Assembly (NCBI RefSeq): GCF_024622975.1
Contig: NZ_JANJZT010000019.1
Span: 1-64,000 of the forward strand
From: Blautia caecimuris
GTDB lineage: Bacteria; Bacillota; Clostridia; Lachnospirales; Lachnospiraceae
Length of the DNA: 64,000 bases
Direction of reading: 5' to 3'
Shown: in pieces, positions 23,818 through 34,085 of the stretch
How positions within the stretch are numbered: the first letter of the stretch is position 1
Layout: every line of letters starts with the position of its first letter
Made by a program: the position numbers and the translations under genes
Notes under the pieces: model-generated
Seen by the model: only the letters and a program-made list of their open reading frames with translations
The model's database searches: none
What the model was told of the DNA's origin: nothing

Positions 23818-25328
23818 TATGCTTTTCTCCTTTTCAGCCATACACAGAATCCAATTACAAGGAATACTCCCGGAATCAGGCCCATTGTACAGATTTTCCA
23901 GAAGCTTACGTCATAAGCAGTAGGTGTGAGAGCGGTTACCTGCAGACTCTTGGATGGAATAGAAACTGTCTCTGCCTCATCAGAGCTGCACATCCAGTTC
24001 AGAGATTCCATGATCAGCTGTTCATTTCCTCCTGCTACTGCCGCATTGATCTGGCTGTCCATCAGGTTTGCCGTAGAATAATAAATAATCTGCGTCTGTT
24101 TATCGTCTTTAAGAGTTTCTGTAATACTTACTCCCAAATCAAAGGGACCTGCAATATCTTCTTCTGTTTTTTCCAGGGTTTCACTGTTTAGATCCACCTT
24201 GGAATATGCGCTGTCAGAGGTTGTCAGAATGCTGTCAATTGTCACAGTATCTCTTACACTGTCCAGTTTACGGATACCCTGTGCATATGGCGCAAGAACA
24301 AAATATCCTTCTGATGCAAAACCGGATACAGGCTCTGCACTTTTCACTTCAGGAACAATATAATACGGCATCTGCATTGCATAGTGCTGTGCGTCTCCTT
24401 CAATAACAATTCCGTCAGCCCGCTCTACGCCGTAGTTTTCCAGAACAGCGTCAAAGTTTTCCATGGACTCTTCTGTGTAATCAGAGAAGATCATTGCTTT
24501 TCCGCCGTTTTCCAGATATTCAAGAATTGCATTTTTCTCATCCTCAGAAATATCTGTTGCCGGTGAATTGATCATCAGGCAGGCAGTATCTTCCGGCACG
24601 CTTTCTTCTGTAAGAAGATTCAGGGAGCGGATTTCAATATTTGCCTTTTCAATATCCTCCCGGATGGAAGCGTCCAGATCTTTTTCTCCATGTCCGTCCA
24701 GTGTATAAAGAACCGGCAGGTTTTCTGAGGTCACGTAGGAAATGGCGCTGGTGATCTGGCCTTCTCCGTCAAATCCTGTGGTAGTATAGCTGTAAGTATT
24801 ATAATCCACAGAAGATTCGTAAATCTCGCCATAATCCACAACCTTGCTTCTTTCTCCACATTCAACGATCAGGCTGTTTGAGGAAACCTCTGCGTCTGTA
24901 TACTCTGAAGTAAACTTGGGATTGACAACAGGATCTTTCTTTTCTACCTTAATATGATCAGATGCTTCCTCATATTTTTTCAGAAGCTTGCTTACCGTTT
25001 CATCCTCAGCTCCGCTCTGAGCGATCTGATAAATAGTTACGTCCTTATCCAGTTTTTTAAGAAAATCTTCCGTCTGTTTTCCAATGCTGAAAAGCTTCTG
25101 ATCACTGACATCTATCTCGGAATATTTTGTCGGCAGAGCATTCACGATCATATTGAGCACTATAAAGATCACTATAAAGATCACACTGATCAGCATACTG
25201 TAGGAACCGTTTTTGATGTATTTTCCGTTAAAACTGGATTTTATTTTTTCTTTAAAGGATTTTTTCTCTGAGATTCCTTTATTTTTCTTTTCCGGCTGCT
25301 TCTTTTTCGGTTTTTCTTTTAATTTCAC
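23817..25328 (-). CDS. GldG-like ABC auxiliary protein
   Basis: A protein of about 503 residues. It has a very basic cytoplasmic N-terminus (KEKPKKKQPEKK), a membrane segment near residues 45-65, a large extracytoplasmic region of the ABC_transp_aux type, and a second membrane segment just before the RRKA C-terminus. In Flavobacteria GldG partners GldF and GldA; outside them the role is unknown. GTG at 25328 is preferred because AAGGAGG sits 9 bases upstream, while the GTG at 25337 overlaps that site. Confidence 0.8.
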   Translation of the reverse strand: MKLKEKPKKKQPEKKNKGISEKKSFKEKIKSSFNGKYIKNGSYSMLISVIFIVIFIVLNMIVNALPTKYSEIDVSDQKLFSIGKQTEDFLKKLDKDVTIYQIAQSGAEDETVSKLLKKYEEASDHIKVEKKDPVVNPKFTSEYTDAEVSSNSLIVECGERSKVVDYGEIYESSVDYNTYSYTTTGFDGEGQITSAISYVTSENLPVLYTLDGHGEKDLDASIREDIEKANIEIRSLNLLTEESVPEDTACLMINSPATDISEDEKNAILEYLENGGKAMIFSDYTEESMENFDAVLENYGVERADGIVIEGDAQHYAMQMPYYIVPEVKSAEPVSGFASEGYFVLAPYAQGIRKLDSVRDTVTIDSILTTSDSAYSKVDLNSETLEKTEEDIAGPFDLGVSITETLKDDKQTQIIYYSTANLMDSQINAAVAGGNEQLIMESLNWMCSSDEAETVSIPSKSLQVTALTPTAYDVSFWKICTMGLIPGVFLVIGFCVWLKRRKA

Positions 25329-25341
25329 TCTTCCCACCTCC

Positions 25342-26205
25342 TTAATTCCAACGTCTCTTTACAATGGACTGTACAGTGAGAAACATGCATACTGCAATGA
25401 CAGAAAGGAAGTATACAATTCCATTCACATCAAAAATTCCATTTGCAAAATTGTCAAAATGTCCGCTTATGTTAAATATCTGAAGGGCTTTCTGGATGCC
25501 GCCTGCAAAAAAGCTGCTGTTCACCACATAAACAACTGCAAGAGCAGCCTCTCCGATCAGGCAGATCACTGCAGAAATCAGGAAGTTTTTGATCATTGTA
25601 TAAATAATGATCGAAGCCGCCAGCATCAGAAGACCAAAGGTAATGCAGGTAGACAGAGCGCCTTCAGAGAAAAAGGAAGAGATTCCGTTCATCATAAAAA
25701 AGGCAAACAGAAATACAAAGGTCAGCACTGCCGCAATAACCTGGCTTTCTGTAAGGGAGGAAATAAACGCACCTATGGCAAGGTTTGCGCATCCCAGAAG
25801 AAAGAATCCAAGGATTCCTGTATATGCAGTTCCAAAAGATACGGTTCCGAATTTTGACATTACCAGAGGATACAGGCAGATGATCGCCATGGGAATTGCA
25901 AAGATGGTTACCAGGGCAAGGTACTTGCCCATAACGATCTTTCCCACAGAAACAGGAGCCGTAAGAAGAAGCTGGTCTGTTTTCTGTTTTCGTTCCTCTG
26001 CCAGAGTCCTCATGGTAAGAATCGGCACACTGATCAGAAATACAAAGGTCAGAGCGCTTAGTGTATACTCAAATCTGGGATAAGCAGCATCCAGCTGATA
26101 GGCAGAAAAATAAATTCCTGTCAGTAAAAGTATAAAAAAGATAAACAGATATCCGATCATTGAGGTAAGATAGCTTCTCAGCTCTCTTTTATAAACTGCT
26201 GTCAT
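25342..26205 (-). CDS. GldF-like ABC permease
   Basis: A 287-residue ABC-2 type permease with about six membrane segments, an extended cytoplasmic start (MTAVYKRELRSYLTS) and the conserved RTLAEERKQKTDQLLLTAP segment near residues 65-83 that contacts the ATPase. Its start overlaps the ATPase gene by 17 bases. Together with the ATPase, the GldG-like and the DUF4340 proteins it forms a four-gene cassette of unknown substrate. Confidence 0.85.
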   Translation of the reverse strand: MTAVYKRELRSYLTSMIGYLFIFFILLLTGIYFSAYQLDAAYPRFEYTLSALTFVFLISVPILTMRTLAEERKQKTDQLLLTAPVSVGKIVMGKYLALVTIFAIPMAIICLYPLVMSKFGTVSFGTAYTGILGFFLLGCANLAIGAFISSLTESQVIAAVLTFVFLFAFFMMNGISSFFSEGALSTCITFGLLMLAASIIIYTMIKNFLISAVICLIGEAALAVVYVVNSSFFAGGIQKALQIFNISGHFDNFANGIFDVNGIVYFLSVIAVCMFLTVQSIVKRRWN

Positions 26206-27238
26206 GTTTATCCGCCTCCTCTGTCATGTTTTCTGATTCTCTGATCACAGCTTCTGCTTCTTCAGCTGTTTGTATCCGGTTATCTGTGTCAGATGAATCC
26301 TTTTTATTATCCTCTGTCAGTTCAAGGAAAATCTCCTCCAGAGAAATCTTCTGAGACTGCATTTCCAGAATCGGACAATGATTTTCTGCCATTTTAAAGA
26401 ATACTTCTTCACGGATATCCGCATTTTCTTCTGTGGAGACAGTCACATTCCAGCCCTCCTGGTCTGATTTTTTCTCTATGGAGATTTCCTTTACTCCGGA
26501 AATTTCTTCCAGAAGCTGACGGATACGGCTCTTTTCTCCTTTTACCAGAAGATTCAGATTGTTGGAGCCTGCTGCCAGTTTTCCAAGATTATCAGGAGTA
26601 TCGCTTGCCACAAGCTTTCCGTGAGAAATGATCAGTACATAATCGCAGACCGCACTGACCTCAGAAAGAATATGAGAGCTTAAAATAACCGTATGCTTTT
26701 TTTTCAGACTTTTGATCAGATCTCTGATCTCTATGATCTGCTTCGGGTCAAGTCCTACAGTTGGCTCGTCCAGTATGATAACCTCCGGATAACCGAGAAT
26801 TGCCTGGGCAAGTCCCACCCTCTGACGATAACCTTTGGAAAGATTTTTGATCAGACGGTTTTTCATATCTGTAATTTTCACCATATCCATGACCTCTTCG
26901 ATCATGGCTTTTTTCTTGTCTTTTGGGATTTTTTTCAGATCCGCTGCAAATTTCATATATTCCAGAACGGTCATATCGAAATAAAGCGGTGGCTGCTCGG
27001 GAAGATAACCGATGCATTTTTTTGCCTTTTCCGGCTCCTCCAGAATATCATGTCCGTCTATGGTTACTGTACCTTCTGTAGACGCGATATAGCCGGTGAT
27101 CATATTCATTGTTGTAGATTTTCCTGCACCGTTTGGACCAAGAAATCCATAAATTTTGCCTTTCTCTATCTGAAAAGAAAGGTGGTCAACTGCTGTATGG
27201 TCTCCATACCGTTTGACCAGATTGCTGACTTCAATCAC
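26189..27238 (-). CDS. GldA-like ABC transporter ATPase
   Basis: A 349-residue ABC ATPase. Walker A is GPNGAGKST (residues about 34-42), the signature LSKGYRQRVGLAQAIL is near residue 134, Walker B is VIILDEPTVGLDP, and the switch is SSHIL. A C-terminal ~130-residue domain after residue 215 ends in an acidic tail. It is the first gene of the cassette, and GGAGGAGAG precedes the start. Confidence 0.9.
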   Translation of the reverse strand: MIEVSNLVKRYGDHTAVDHLSFQIEKGKIYGFLGPNGAGKSTTMNMITGYIASTEGTVTIDGHDILEEPEKAKKCIGYLPEQPPLYFDMTVLEYMKFAADLKKIPKDKKKAMIEEVMDMVKITDMKNRLIKNLSKGYRQRVGLAQAILGYPEVIILDEPTVGLDPKQIIEIRDLIKSLKKKHTVILSSHILSEVSAVCDYVLIISHGKLVASDTPDNLGKLAAGSNNLNLLVKGEKSRIRQLLEEISGVKEISIEKKSDQEGWNVTVSTEENADIREEVFFKMAENHCPILEMQSQKISLEEIFLELTEDNKKDSSDTDNRIQTAEEAEAVIRESENMTEEADKHDSSL

Positions 27239-27270
27239 TGAACTCTCCTCCTTTTTCCCTGATTGTATGG

Positions 27271-27297
27271 AAGGCGGACTCTGTGTTTGTCCGCCTT
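27271..27297 (-). terminator. hairpin after rsmG
   Basis: AAGGCGGAC pairs with GTCCGCCTT across a 9-base loop. It lies between the rsmG stop and the ABC cassette start on the minus strand. No T run follows, so termination strength is uncertain. Confidence 0.5.
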
Positions 27298-27362
27298 ATG
27301 AATATTCTATGAAAAAGTTGTGATAAAAGTAGGGGAATTGTGTGATGATTTTGTGAAACCAG

Positions 27363-28085
27363 TTATACAAGAGGTTCTTTCAAAGGTGTTCCTGCTTTTC
27401 GGGGATATTTTCCCGATGTGGATTTTACTTTTTCAATCACTACCAGAGATCTCTGGATCTCTGAATCCGGAAGACTGAAATAAACCACATCCCTGATTTT
27501 TCCTCCAAGGATTTTTACTGCTTTTTCCGCCTGCTCTGCCTCTTCCTGAACCGTTCCCGACTTATAGGAAATAAAGCTTCCGCCAACCTTTACATAGGGC
27601 AGGCAGTATTCAGAAAGAGTTGCCAGATTGGATACTGCTCTTGATACGCAAAGATCAAAGCTTTCTCTGTAGGCTTTGTTTTTTGCATATTCTTCTGCTC
27701 TTCCGTGAACAGCCGTAATATCTGTCAGCTTTAAGAGATCAAAGGTCTCCTCCAGAAAGTTCACCCTTTTTTTCAGGGAATCCAGAAGGCAGGCTTCCAG
27801 ATGAGGAAATACGATCTTCAGAGGCACTCCCGGAAATCCGGCCCCTGTTCCCACATCCATCATACGTTTTACTTTTTTTATGTCAACTGCTTTTACACAG
27901 GCAAGACTGTCCAGAAAATGTTTTACAAGCACCTCCTGAAATTCTGTAATCCCTGTCAGGTTCATGACCTTGTTTTTTTCTACAAGATACTCATAAAAAT
28001 CCACAAACTGCTGCCTCTGTTCCCCGTCCAGGACAATGCCCATTTCCTGACAGCCCTGATCCAGTACACTTAAATCGTATGCCAT
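27363..28085 (-). CDS. rsmG: 16S rRNA (guanine527-N7) methyltransferase
   Basis: A 240-residue SAM-dependent methyltransferase that modifies G527 of 16S rRNA. The SAM motif DVGTGAGFPG is at about residues 78-87, followed by LLDSLKKRVNFLE and the SRAVSNL motif typical of RsmG. The start ATG at 28085 has AAGGAG upstream; the longer frame to 28268 runs into mnmG. It is the last gene of the mnmE-mnmG-rsmG group, in its usual place by the origin. Confidence 0.95.
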   Translation of the reverse strand: MAYDLSVLDQGCQEMGIVLDGEQRQQFVDFYEYLVEKNKVMNLTGITEFQEVLVKHFLDSLACVKAVDIKKVKRMMDVGTGAGFPGVPLKIVFPHLEACLLDSLKKRVNFLEETFDLLKLTDITAVHGRAEEYAKNKAYRESFDLCVSRAVSNLATLSEYCLPYVKVGGSFISYKSGTVQEEAEQAEKAVKILGGKIRDVVYFSLPDSEIQRSLVVIEKVKSTSGKYPRKAGTPLKEPLV

Positions 28086-28104
28086 AATCTTCTCCTTATC
28101 TGAT

Positions 28105-29997
28105 TTATTGTCTGCCTTTTCTGTACTGTTCCAGATATACAAGCAGTACCGATACGTCTGCCGGTGAAACACCGGAAATCCTGGATGCCTGTCCAATGGA
28201 AACCGGTCTGTAGGCTTCCAGCTTCTGTCTTGCCTCAATACGAAGGCTTCCAACCTTTTCGTAATCAAGATCCTCAGGAATCTTTTTTGTTTCCAGCTTT
28301 TTAAACTGTTCCACCTGTTTCATCTGGCGTTTAATATAACCGTCATATTTCAGGTTGATCTCTACCTGCTGTTTGACATCCCACGGAAGCTCAGGTCTTT
28401 CTTTATCAACAGCAGCCAGATCGTCATACGTAAGCTCAGGCCTTCTGATCAGCTCTGCAAGCGTTGTTCCGGACTTCAGAAGAGTGCTTCCTTTTTCCTC
28501 AAGAAGCTTCTGAACCTCAGGCGTTCCTCCAATAGTCACATGTTCGGTTCTTTTTATTTCTGCCTCTATTGCCTTTTCTTTGTCCAGTGTTTTCTGCCAG
28601 GTTTCCTCCTGGATCAGCCCGGCTTCATAGCCCTTTCTGCGAAGTCTGAGGTCTGCGTTGTCCTGTCTGAGAAGCAGCCTGTACTCTGCACGGCTTGTCA
28701 TCATCCGGTAAGGCTCATGGTTTTCTTTTGTTACAAGGTCATCAATAAGAACACCTATATACGCCTCTGAGCGATCCAGAACCAGCATTTCTTTCCCTTT
28801 CAGCTTCAGCGCTGCATTAATGCCTGCAATCAGTCCCTGGGCTGCCGCTTCCTCATATCCGGAGCTTCCGTTAAACTGCCCCGCGCTGAACAGGCCTTTT
28901 ATATTCTTAAATTCCAGTGTAGGATAAAGCTGCCGGGGATTGATGCAGTCGTATTCAATAGCATAGGCATTTTTTACGATCTTTGCATTTTCCAGTCCGG
29001 GAACAGAATGATACATGGCATCCTGAACGTCCTCAGGAAGAGAACTGGACATTCCTCCCACGTACATTTCATTTGTATAAAGTCCTTCCGGCTCAATAAA
29101 TACCTGATGGCGGTTTTTATCAGCAAAGCGTACTACCTTGTCCTCAATAGACGGGCAGTATCTGGGTCCTGTTCCCTCGATCGTACCGGAATAAAGGGGT
29201 GAACGGTCCAGATTGTTCCGGATGATCTCATGAGTTTTTTCATTTGTGTAGGTCAGCCAGCAGGATTTCTGCGGAATCTGTACAGCTTCCGGATCTGTGG
29301 AAAAAGAAAACGGCACAACTCTTTCATCTCCAAACTGCTCTTCCATTTTTGAATAATCAATGGTATTTCCTGCAATACGGGCCGGTGTTCCTGTCTTAAA
29401 CCGGAACATTTCCACTCCAAGCTCTTTCAGCGAATCTGTCAGGTAATTTGCTGCCTGCAGACCGTTAGGACCAGTATAGTCACTGACATCTCCGTAAATG
29501 CAGCGGGATTTCAGATAAGTTCCTGTACACAGGATTACCGCACGGCAGTGGTAAACAGCGCCTGAGTAAAGCTCCACACCTGTAATCCGGTTCTCCTCTG
29601 TAAGAAGTCGGGTTACTTCTCCCTGTCTTATGGTCAGATGCTCCTGATTTTCCAGTGTTTTACGCATTTCATTGCTGTAAGCCTGTTTATCTGCCTGCGC
29701 TCTCAGTGAATGAACCGCTGGTCCCTTTGATTTATTCAGCATTTTTGACTGAATAAAGGTCTTGTCAATATTCTTTCCCATTTCGCCGCCAAGAGCATCC
29801 ACCTCTCTTACCAGATGCCCCTTGGAGCTTCCTCCGATATTTGGGTTACAGGGCATAAGGGCAATGCTGTCCACACTTACTGTAAACATTACTGTCTCAA
29901 ATCCAAGTCTTGCCGCTGCCAGGGCTGCTTCACAGCCTGCGTGCCCTGCCCCCACAACAACAATGTCACAATTTTTTTCCAACCTCTTTGCGCACAT
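28105..29997 (-). CDS. mnmG: tRNA uridine-5-carboxymethylaminomethyl modification enzyme, FAD subunit
   Basis: A 630-residue FAD protein that with MnmE makes cmnm5U at the wobble position of certain tRNAs. The Rossmann motif [19 protein letters not shown] is at residues about 15-33, with [21 protein letters not shown] shortly after and [14 protein letters not shown] in the middle; the C-terminal helical domain ends [15 protein letters not shown] 29997 (MCAKRLE) has GGAGG 8 bases upstream; an ATG at 30012, directly after the mnmE stop, is the alternative. Confidence 0.95.
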   Translation of the reverse strand: MCAKRLEKNCDIVVVGAGHAGCEAALAAARLGFETVMFTVSVDSIALMPCNPNIGGSSKGHLVREVDALGGEMGKNIDKTFIQSKMLNKSKGPAVHSLRAQADKQAYSNEMRKTLENQEHLTIRQGEVTRLLTEENRITGVELYSGAVYHCRAVILCTGTYLKSRCIYGDVSDYTGPNGLQAANYLTDSLKELGVEMFRFKTGTPARIAGNTIDYSKMEEQFGDERVVPFSFSTDPEAVQIPQKSCWLTYTNEKTHEIIRNNLDRSPLYSGTIEGTGPRYCPSIEDKVVRFADKNRHQVFIEPEGLYTNEMYVGGMSSSLPEDVQDAMYHSVPGLENAKIVKNAYAIEYDCINPRQLYPTLEFKNIKGLFSAGQFNGSSGYEEAAAQGLIAGINAALKLKGKEMLVLDRSEAYIGVLIDDLVTKENHEPYRMMTSRAEYRLLLRQDNADLRLRRKGYEAGLIQEETWQKTLDKEKAIEAEIKRTEHVTIGGTPEVQKLLEEKGSTLLKSGTTLAELIRRPELTYDDLAAVDKERPELPWDVKQQVEINLKYDGYIKRQMKQVEQFKKLETKKIPEDLDYEKVGSLRIEARQKLEAYRPVSIGQASRISGVSPADVSVLLVYLEQYRKGRQ

Positions 29998-30012
29998 TCC
30001 TCTGTCCTCCAT

Positions 30013-31386
30013 CTATTTTCCTACACAGAACTTGCTGAATATCTCATTTACCAGATCTTCGCCCAGGGATTCGCCCATAATCTTTCCAAGGCTTTCGTAA
30101 GCTCCCATCAGATCAATGGAAAAGAAATCCTCCGGCATTCCTGCTTCAATACTTTCCATTACCATGTTAAGGCTTCTCTCCGCCTCTTCCAGGGCAGTCT
30201 TATGACGTGCATTTGTAATATAAACCTCATCATTAAAGGAAATCTCCCCGCGGAAAAACATTTCTTTAATGGCTGTTTCCAGGTTTTCTATTCCTGATCC
30301 TTCCACCACTGACACAGGTATCACCTGTTTTCCTGTTTTTTCTTCCAGATGCTGAGGCGAAACCACCGGAGTCAGATCTGTTTTATTATAAATAATAATA
30401 CTTTTTCTTCCATGAAGCAGCTCCATGATCTCTTCATCGTTTTTATCAAGAGGCTTGGAAGAATCTACCACATAAAGGATCAGGTCTGCTTTTTCAGCCA
30501 TCTGTCTGGCCTTTTCCACACCAATTTTTTCTACAATATCTTCTGTCTCTCTGATGCCGGCTGTATCAATGATCCTTAAACTGATTCCATGAAGAGAAAT
30601 ATATTCCTCCAGCGTATCTCTTGTGGTTCCTGCAATTTCTGTTACAATTGCCCGATCCTCTCCTACAAGAAAATTTAACAGAGAGGATTTTCCTGCATTT
30701 GGTTTTCCCAGGATAACTGTGCGGATACCCTCCTGGATCATTTTTCCGTCATCAGCAGACTTCAGAAGCTTTTTCACCTCTTCTGCCTCTTCCTTTACCA
30801 CTTCCATCAGTTCATCCGGATACCCCTCCAGATCAAAATGCTCCGGATCATCAAGCGCGGTTTCTATATACGCAATATGATGAAGAAGCTTTGCCCTGAT
30901 TTCCCGGATCACCCGGAGAACCGATCCCTTCAGCTGCTCTACAGAGCCTTTCAACGCTATGTCGCTTTTTGCCTGAATCACATCCATAACAGCCTCAGCC
31001 TGAGAAAGATCCAGTCTCCCGTTCAGAAAAGCACGTTTTGTAAATTCTCCGGGTTCCGCTACCTGCGCTCCGTTTTTCAGAACAGTTTCCAGAACCTTCT
31101 TCATGGCAAAAACACCGCCGTGACAGTCAATTTCTACCGTGTCTTCTCCTGTATATGTTTTTGGACCGCGCATTACCATTACCAGAACTTCATCTACCGT
31201 TTCCTCTCCATCGCAGATATATCCATAATGAATGGTATGAGTTTTTACTTCTTTTATATTTTTCTTTCCATTCTTTGACCGGTAAATCCTGGAAATCACA
31301 TTCATTGCATCTTCTCCGCTGATCCGGACGATTCCGATGCCGGAAGCGCTCATTGCTGTGGAAATTGCTGCAATCGTTGTCTCCAT
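30013..31386 (-). CDS. mnmE: tRNA modification GTPase
   Basis: A 457-residue protein with an N-terminal tetrahydrofolate-binding domain (TIAAISTAMSASGIGIVRISG start), a helical domain interrupted by a G domain (GKPNAGKSSLLN, then DTAGIRET and NKTDL), and the C-terminal FCVGK whose Cys is catalytic. It acts with MnmG. The ATG at 31386 follows GGAGGATTGCAG; the longer frame adds 23 doubtful residues. The mnmG gene follows directly. Confidence 0.95.
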   Translation of the reverse strand: METTIAAISTAMSASGIGIVRISGEDAMNVISRIYRSKNGKKNIKEVKTHTIHYGYICDGEETVDEVLVMVMRGPKTYTGEDTVEIDCHGGVFAMKKVLETVLKNGAQVAEPGEFTKRAFLNGRLDLSQAEAVMDVIQAKSDIALKGSVEQLKGSVLRVIREIRAKLLHHIAYIETALDDPEHFDLEGYPDELMEVVKEEAEEVKKLLKSADDGKMIQEGIRTVILGKPNAGKSSLLNFLVGEDRAIVTEIAGTTRDTLEEYISLHGISLRIIDTAGIRETEDIVEKIGVEKARQMAEKADLILYVVDSSKPLDKNDEEIMELLHGRKSIIIYNKTDLTPVVSPQHLEEKTGKQVIPVSVVEGSGIENLETAIKEMFFRGEISFNDEVYITNARHKTALEEAERSLNMVMESIEAGMPEDFFSIDLMGAYESLGKIMGESLGEDLVNEIFSKFCVGK

Positions 31387-31527
31387 CTGCAATCCTCCTG
31401 TTTGTATGCATAAATTAAACTGTGTTTTCTGGTATAAAATAGATCTCTTTCTCATACCTGTTTATAAAAAATATACACTGACATTTTTATTAGTGTATCC
31501 ATATATCCTTCAAAAACCTTTACATAA

Positions 31528-31599
31528 AAAAATGTTACTCCGGGAAAAAGCCTACGTCAAGTCCGTATTATTCACGCTTTCACCCAGAATAACATTTTT
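31528..31599 (-). terminator. long-arm terminator between jag and mnmE
   Basis: A 17-bp inverted repeat with two G:T-type mismatches (31528-31544 with 31583-31599) encloses a 38-base loop. On the minus strand the stem ends in a T run. It would end the rpmH-jag transcript, giving mnmE its own control. Confidence 0.65.
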
Positions 31600-31617
31600 G
31601 TTCAGATGTATCTCATC

Positions 31618-32544
31618 TTAATATCTTTTCAGTTTTACAACTACATGACGGTAAGGCTCTTCACCTTCACTGACAGTCTCTACAAATTTATTTCCCTGAA
31701 GAGCAGAATGGATGATTCTTCTTTCATAAGGATTCATTGGTTCAAGAACAACCGGTTTTCTGGTTTTCTTTACCTTGTAGGCAATTCCTCTTGCCAGATT
31801 TTCCAGTGTCTCTTTTCTTCTTCTGCGGTAATCTTCTGTATCCAGTTTTACCCGGATATAGGTAGATTTACCTTTATTCACAACAAGACTTGTCAGATAC
31901 TGAAGAGAATCAAGGGTCTGTCCTCTTTTTCCAATCAGAATTCCCATATCCTGTCCCTCAAAATCAACCTCCAGACAGCCGTCCTTTGTATTGTATTTTG
32001 AAGTGATCTGAACCTCGCCCAGTTCCATGGAAGAAAATACTTCTCTGAGAAATACAAGCGCTCTCTCTTCGATTTCTTTGATTTCCTCCGGATCAGAAAG
32101 TACCTCGATCTCTCTGGACTGTTTTACAGGTTTTTCTTTCTGAACCTTTTCCTTAGGCTCTCTTACAGGCTTTTCTTTAAAGGTCTTTTCCTTTACCGGC
32201 TTCGGCTGCCTGTCTTTTACAGACTCTTTTTCCTCTGCTGCAGGCTCTTCCCTCTTTTCAGCCTTATGAGAAGGTCTGGAATGCTGTTTCGGTGCCTTTT
32301 TCTCTTCCTTAAAGGATTCAATTTTTACTGAATCTACAATTTTTTCGATTTCTGCTTCCTCGGAAGAAACTTCAAGCTTACGTACTTTAATGATAGCCGG
32401 CTTGCTTCCAAATCCAAAGAAACCTGTACTTCCCTCAGTAATCACCTGAATGTCCAACTGATCACTGGATACGCCCAGTTCAATACACGCTTTTGTAATT
32501 GCTTCATTTTTCGTTTTTGCAGAAAACTGAACATACTCATTCAT
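31618..32544 (-). CDS. jag: RNA-binding protein Jag/KhpB
   Basis: A 308-residue protein with three parts: a Jag-N domain (EYVQFSAKTKNEAITKAC to about residue 55), a long charged linker full of Lys, Glu and Pro (about 75-150), and a KH domain with GILIGKRGQTLDSLQYL (about 205-221) followed by R3H (NPYERRIIHSAL). KhpB pairs with KhpA as an RNA chaperone influencing cell elongation and division. It lies 21 bases behind yidC, the normal order. Confidence 0.93.
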   Translation of the reverse strand: MNEYVQFSAKTKNEAITKACIELGVSSDQLDIQVITEGSTGFFGFGSKPAIIKVRKLEVSSEEAEIEKIVDSVKIESFKEEKKAPKQHSRPSHKAEKREEPAAEEKESVKDRQPKPVKEKTFKEKPVREPKEKVQKEKPVKQSREIEVLSDPEEIKEIEERALVFLREVFSSMELGEVQITSKYNTKDGCLEVDFEGQDMGILIGKRGQTLDSLQYLTSLVVNKGKSTYIRVKLDTEDYRRRRKETLENLARGIAYKVKKTRKPVVLEPMNPYERRIIHSALQGNKFVETVSEGEEPYRHVVVKLKRY

Positions 32545-32565
32545 GATGAACCCCTCCGTTCCTTC

Positions 32566-33858
32566 CTATTTCTTCTTATTTCTTTCGTCAAAGGTTCTTA
32601 CCAGATTTGCTTTTGCTGTAATACTGTCCGGTTTTGCAGCTGCTGCCTTTTTGTAGGATTCCTCAACCTTTTTCGCACGCTCTGCTTCCGGTGAACCACT
32701 GTTTCCTTTTTCTACCTTGTTGATATTTTTTACACTCTGATGTGCCTGATTAGTGATCTTCTGAGGCGGAAGTCCGGCTTTTGCCCTCTTCTCTTCTATT
32801 TTCTTCATGTTTTCATTAATCAGAACTTCAATATCCATCTTGTTCAGATGACGGTTAATAAGAACCTGCTGGACGCTTCTTACAACAGCACTGGAAATCC
32901 AGTAAATACCAAGACCTACCGGGAATGTGAAGCAGAAAAATGCTGACATAAGAGGCATTACCATGTTCATGGTCTTCATGGAACTTGCCATGGGATTTGC
33001 GCCATCATCATTCTGAGCAGCCTGCGGCATCAGCTTCAGGTTCAGCACCTGAGTTCCCCAGGAAAGAATCGGGATAAGAAGCGCTGCGATTGCAAGAAGA
33101 ATGGATCCGCCTGCAACAACTGCTGTGATATAGTTCCATGGCATATCTGCAATGTTCAGCCCCAGAAAGCTCTGCATGTGGGAAATCTCAGATGCAGTAC
33201 TGTTAATCGCATCAGAAAATCCTGCAAACTGGCTCATATCGCCCAGTTTATCCCACTGTGCCGGAGAAAGAGCATACAAAAAGTCAATGACAGAATTTGA
33301 GGTTGCGGTTTCTCCCTCAAGAATCAAACGAACACGGGTCATTTTATTATCAGTGATAAAGTCCTGAAGGATATTCGTATATCCGCTGACACCGATAATC
33401 TGAGAAGCAACTCCGTCAAGAACACTTTTTACACTGCCTACATAGGCAGGAATATTCTGGATTACGTGCCACAGAGACCACAGGATCGGCAGCTGGATCA
33501 AAAGCTGAACACAGCTTCCGGTAGGTGATACTCCGTATTTCTGGTAAACTGCTGAGGTTTCTTCCTGCATTTTCTGCATGGAAACCTGATCTTTTTTATT
33601 CTGATATTTTTTCTGGATCTTCATCAGCTCCGGCTGCATAACTGAACTCAGTTTTGAGAACTTCTGCTGCTTGATCTGAAGAGGAGTCATAAAAAGATAG
33701 ATCAGAATACTGAAAATAATGATACAAAGACCGAGATTCTGGATTCCGAACAATCCGTCAAGGAATTTGTAGATACCGTTCATAATCCAGCCCATAACAA
33801 CAGAGATCTGGCCAATGATCGGCGTCGAGTTCTTTGTAGCTAAAATCATCAATTCCAA
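32566..33858 (-). CDS. yidC: membrane protein insertase YidC/OxaA
   Basis: A 430-residue insertase. Five hydrophobic segments are visible: near the start, at about residues 35-60, around LIQLPILWSLWHVI, at NYITAVVAGGSILLAIAALLIPI, and MPLMSAFFCFTFPVGLGIYWISSAV. A basic C-terminal tail binds the ribosome. No lipobox Cys is seen at the N-terminus. The start is TTG (33858) 9 bases after AGGAGG; an in-frame ATG three codons on is the alternative. Confidence 0.93.
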   Translation of the reverse strand: MELMILATKNSTPIIGQISVVMGWIMNGIYKFLDGLFGIQNLGLCIIIFSILIYLFMTPLQIKQQKFSKLSSVMQPELMKIQKKYQNKKDQVSMQKMQEETSAVYQKYGVSPTGSCVQLLIQLPILWSLWHVIQNIPAYVGSVKSVLDGVASQIIGVSGYTNILQDFITDNKMTRVRLILEGETATSNSVIDFLYALSPAQWDKLGDMSQFAGFSDAINSTASEISHMQSFLGLNIADMPWNYITAVVAGGSILLAIAALLIPILSWGTQVLNLKLMPQAAQNDDGANPMASSMKTMNMVMPLMSAFFCFTFPVGLGIYWISSAVVRSVQQVLINRHLNKMDIEVLINENMKKIEEKRAKAGLPPQKITNQAHQSVKNINKVEKGNSGSPEAERAKKVEESYKKAAAAKPDSITAKANLVRTFDERNKKK

Positions 33859-33875
33859 TTTTCATTTCCTCCTGA

Positions 33876-34085
33876 TTATGGCACAGGATCATATCCTCCG
33901 TGAGAAAAAGGATTACACCTTAAAATTCTCCAGAGGGCAAGCAATCCACCCTTGATCGCGCCATATTTTTGGATTGCTTCCAAACCATACTGAGAACATG
34001 TGGGAATATAAGGGCATTTTGTTCTCTTCATCGGTGATAAATATTTTTGATAAAGCCGTATCAGTTTAATCAGAATATTCTTCAT
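33876..34085 (-). CDS. yidD: membrane protein insertion efficiency factor
   Basis: A 69-residue amphipathic protein beginning [18 protein letters not shown] with the family motif [15 protein letters not shown] and ending [17 protein letters not shown]. It assists YidC. The start is ATG 34085 (AGGTG 9 bases upstream) rather than GTG 34097. The start overlaps the end of rnpA by 20 bases, as in many Firmicutes. Confidence 0.92.
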   Translation of the reverse strand: MKNILIKLIRLYQKYLSPMKRTKCPYIPTCSQYGLEAIQKYGAIKGGLLALWRILRCNPFSHGGYDPVP

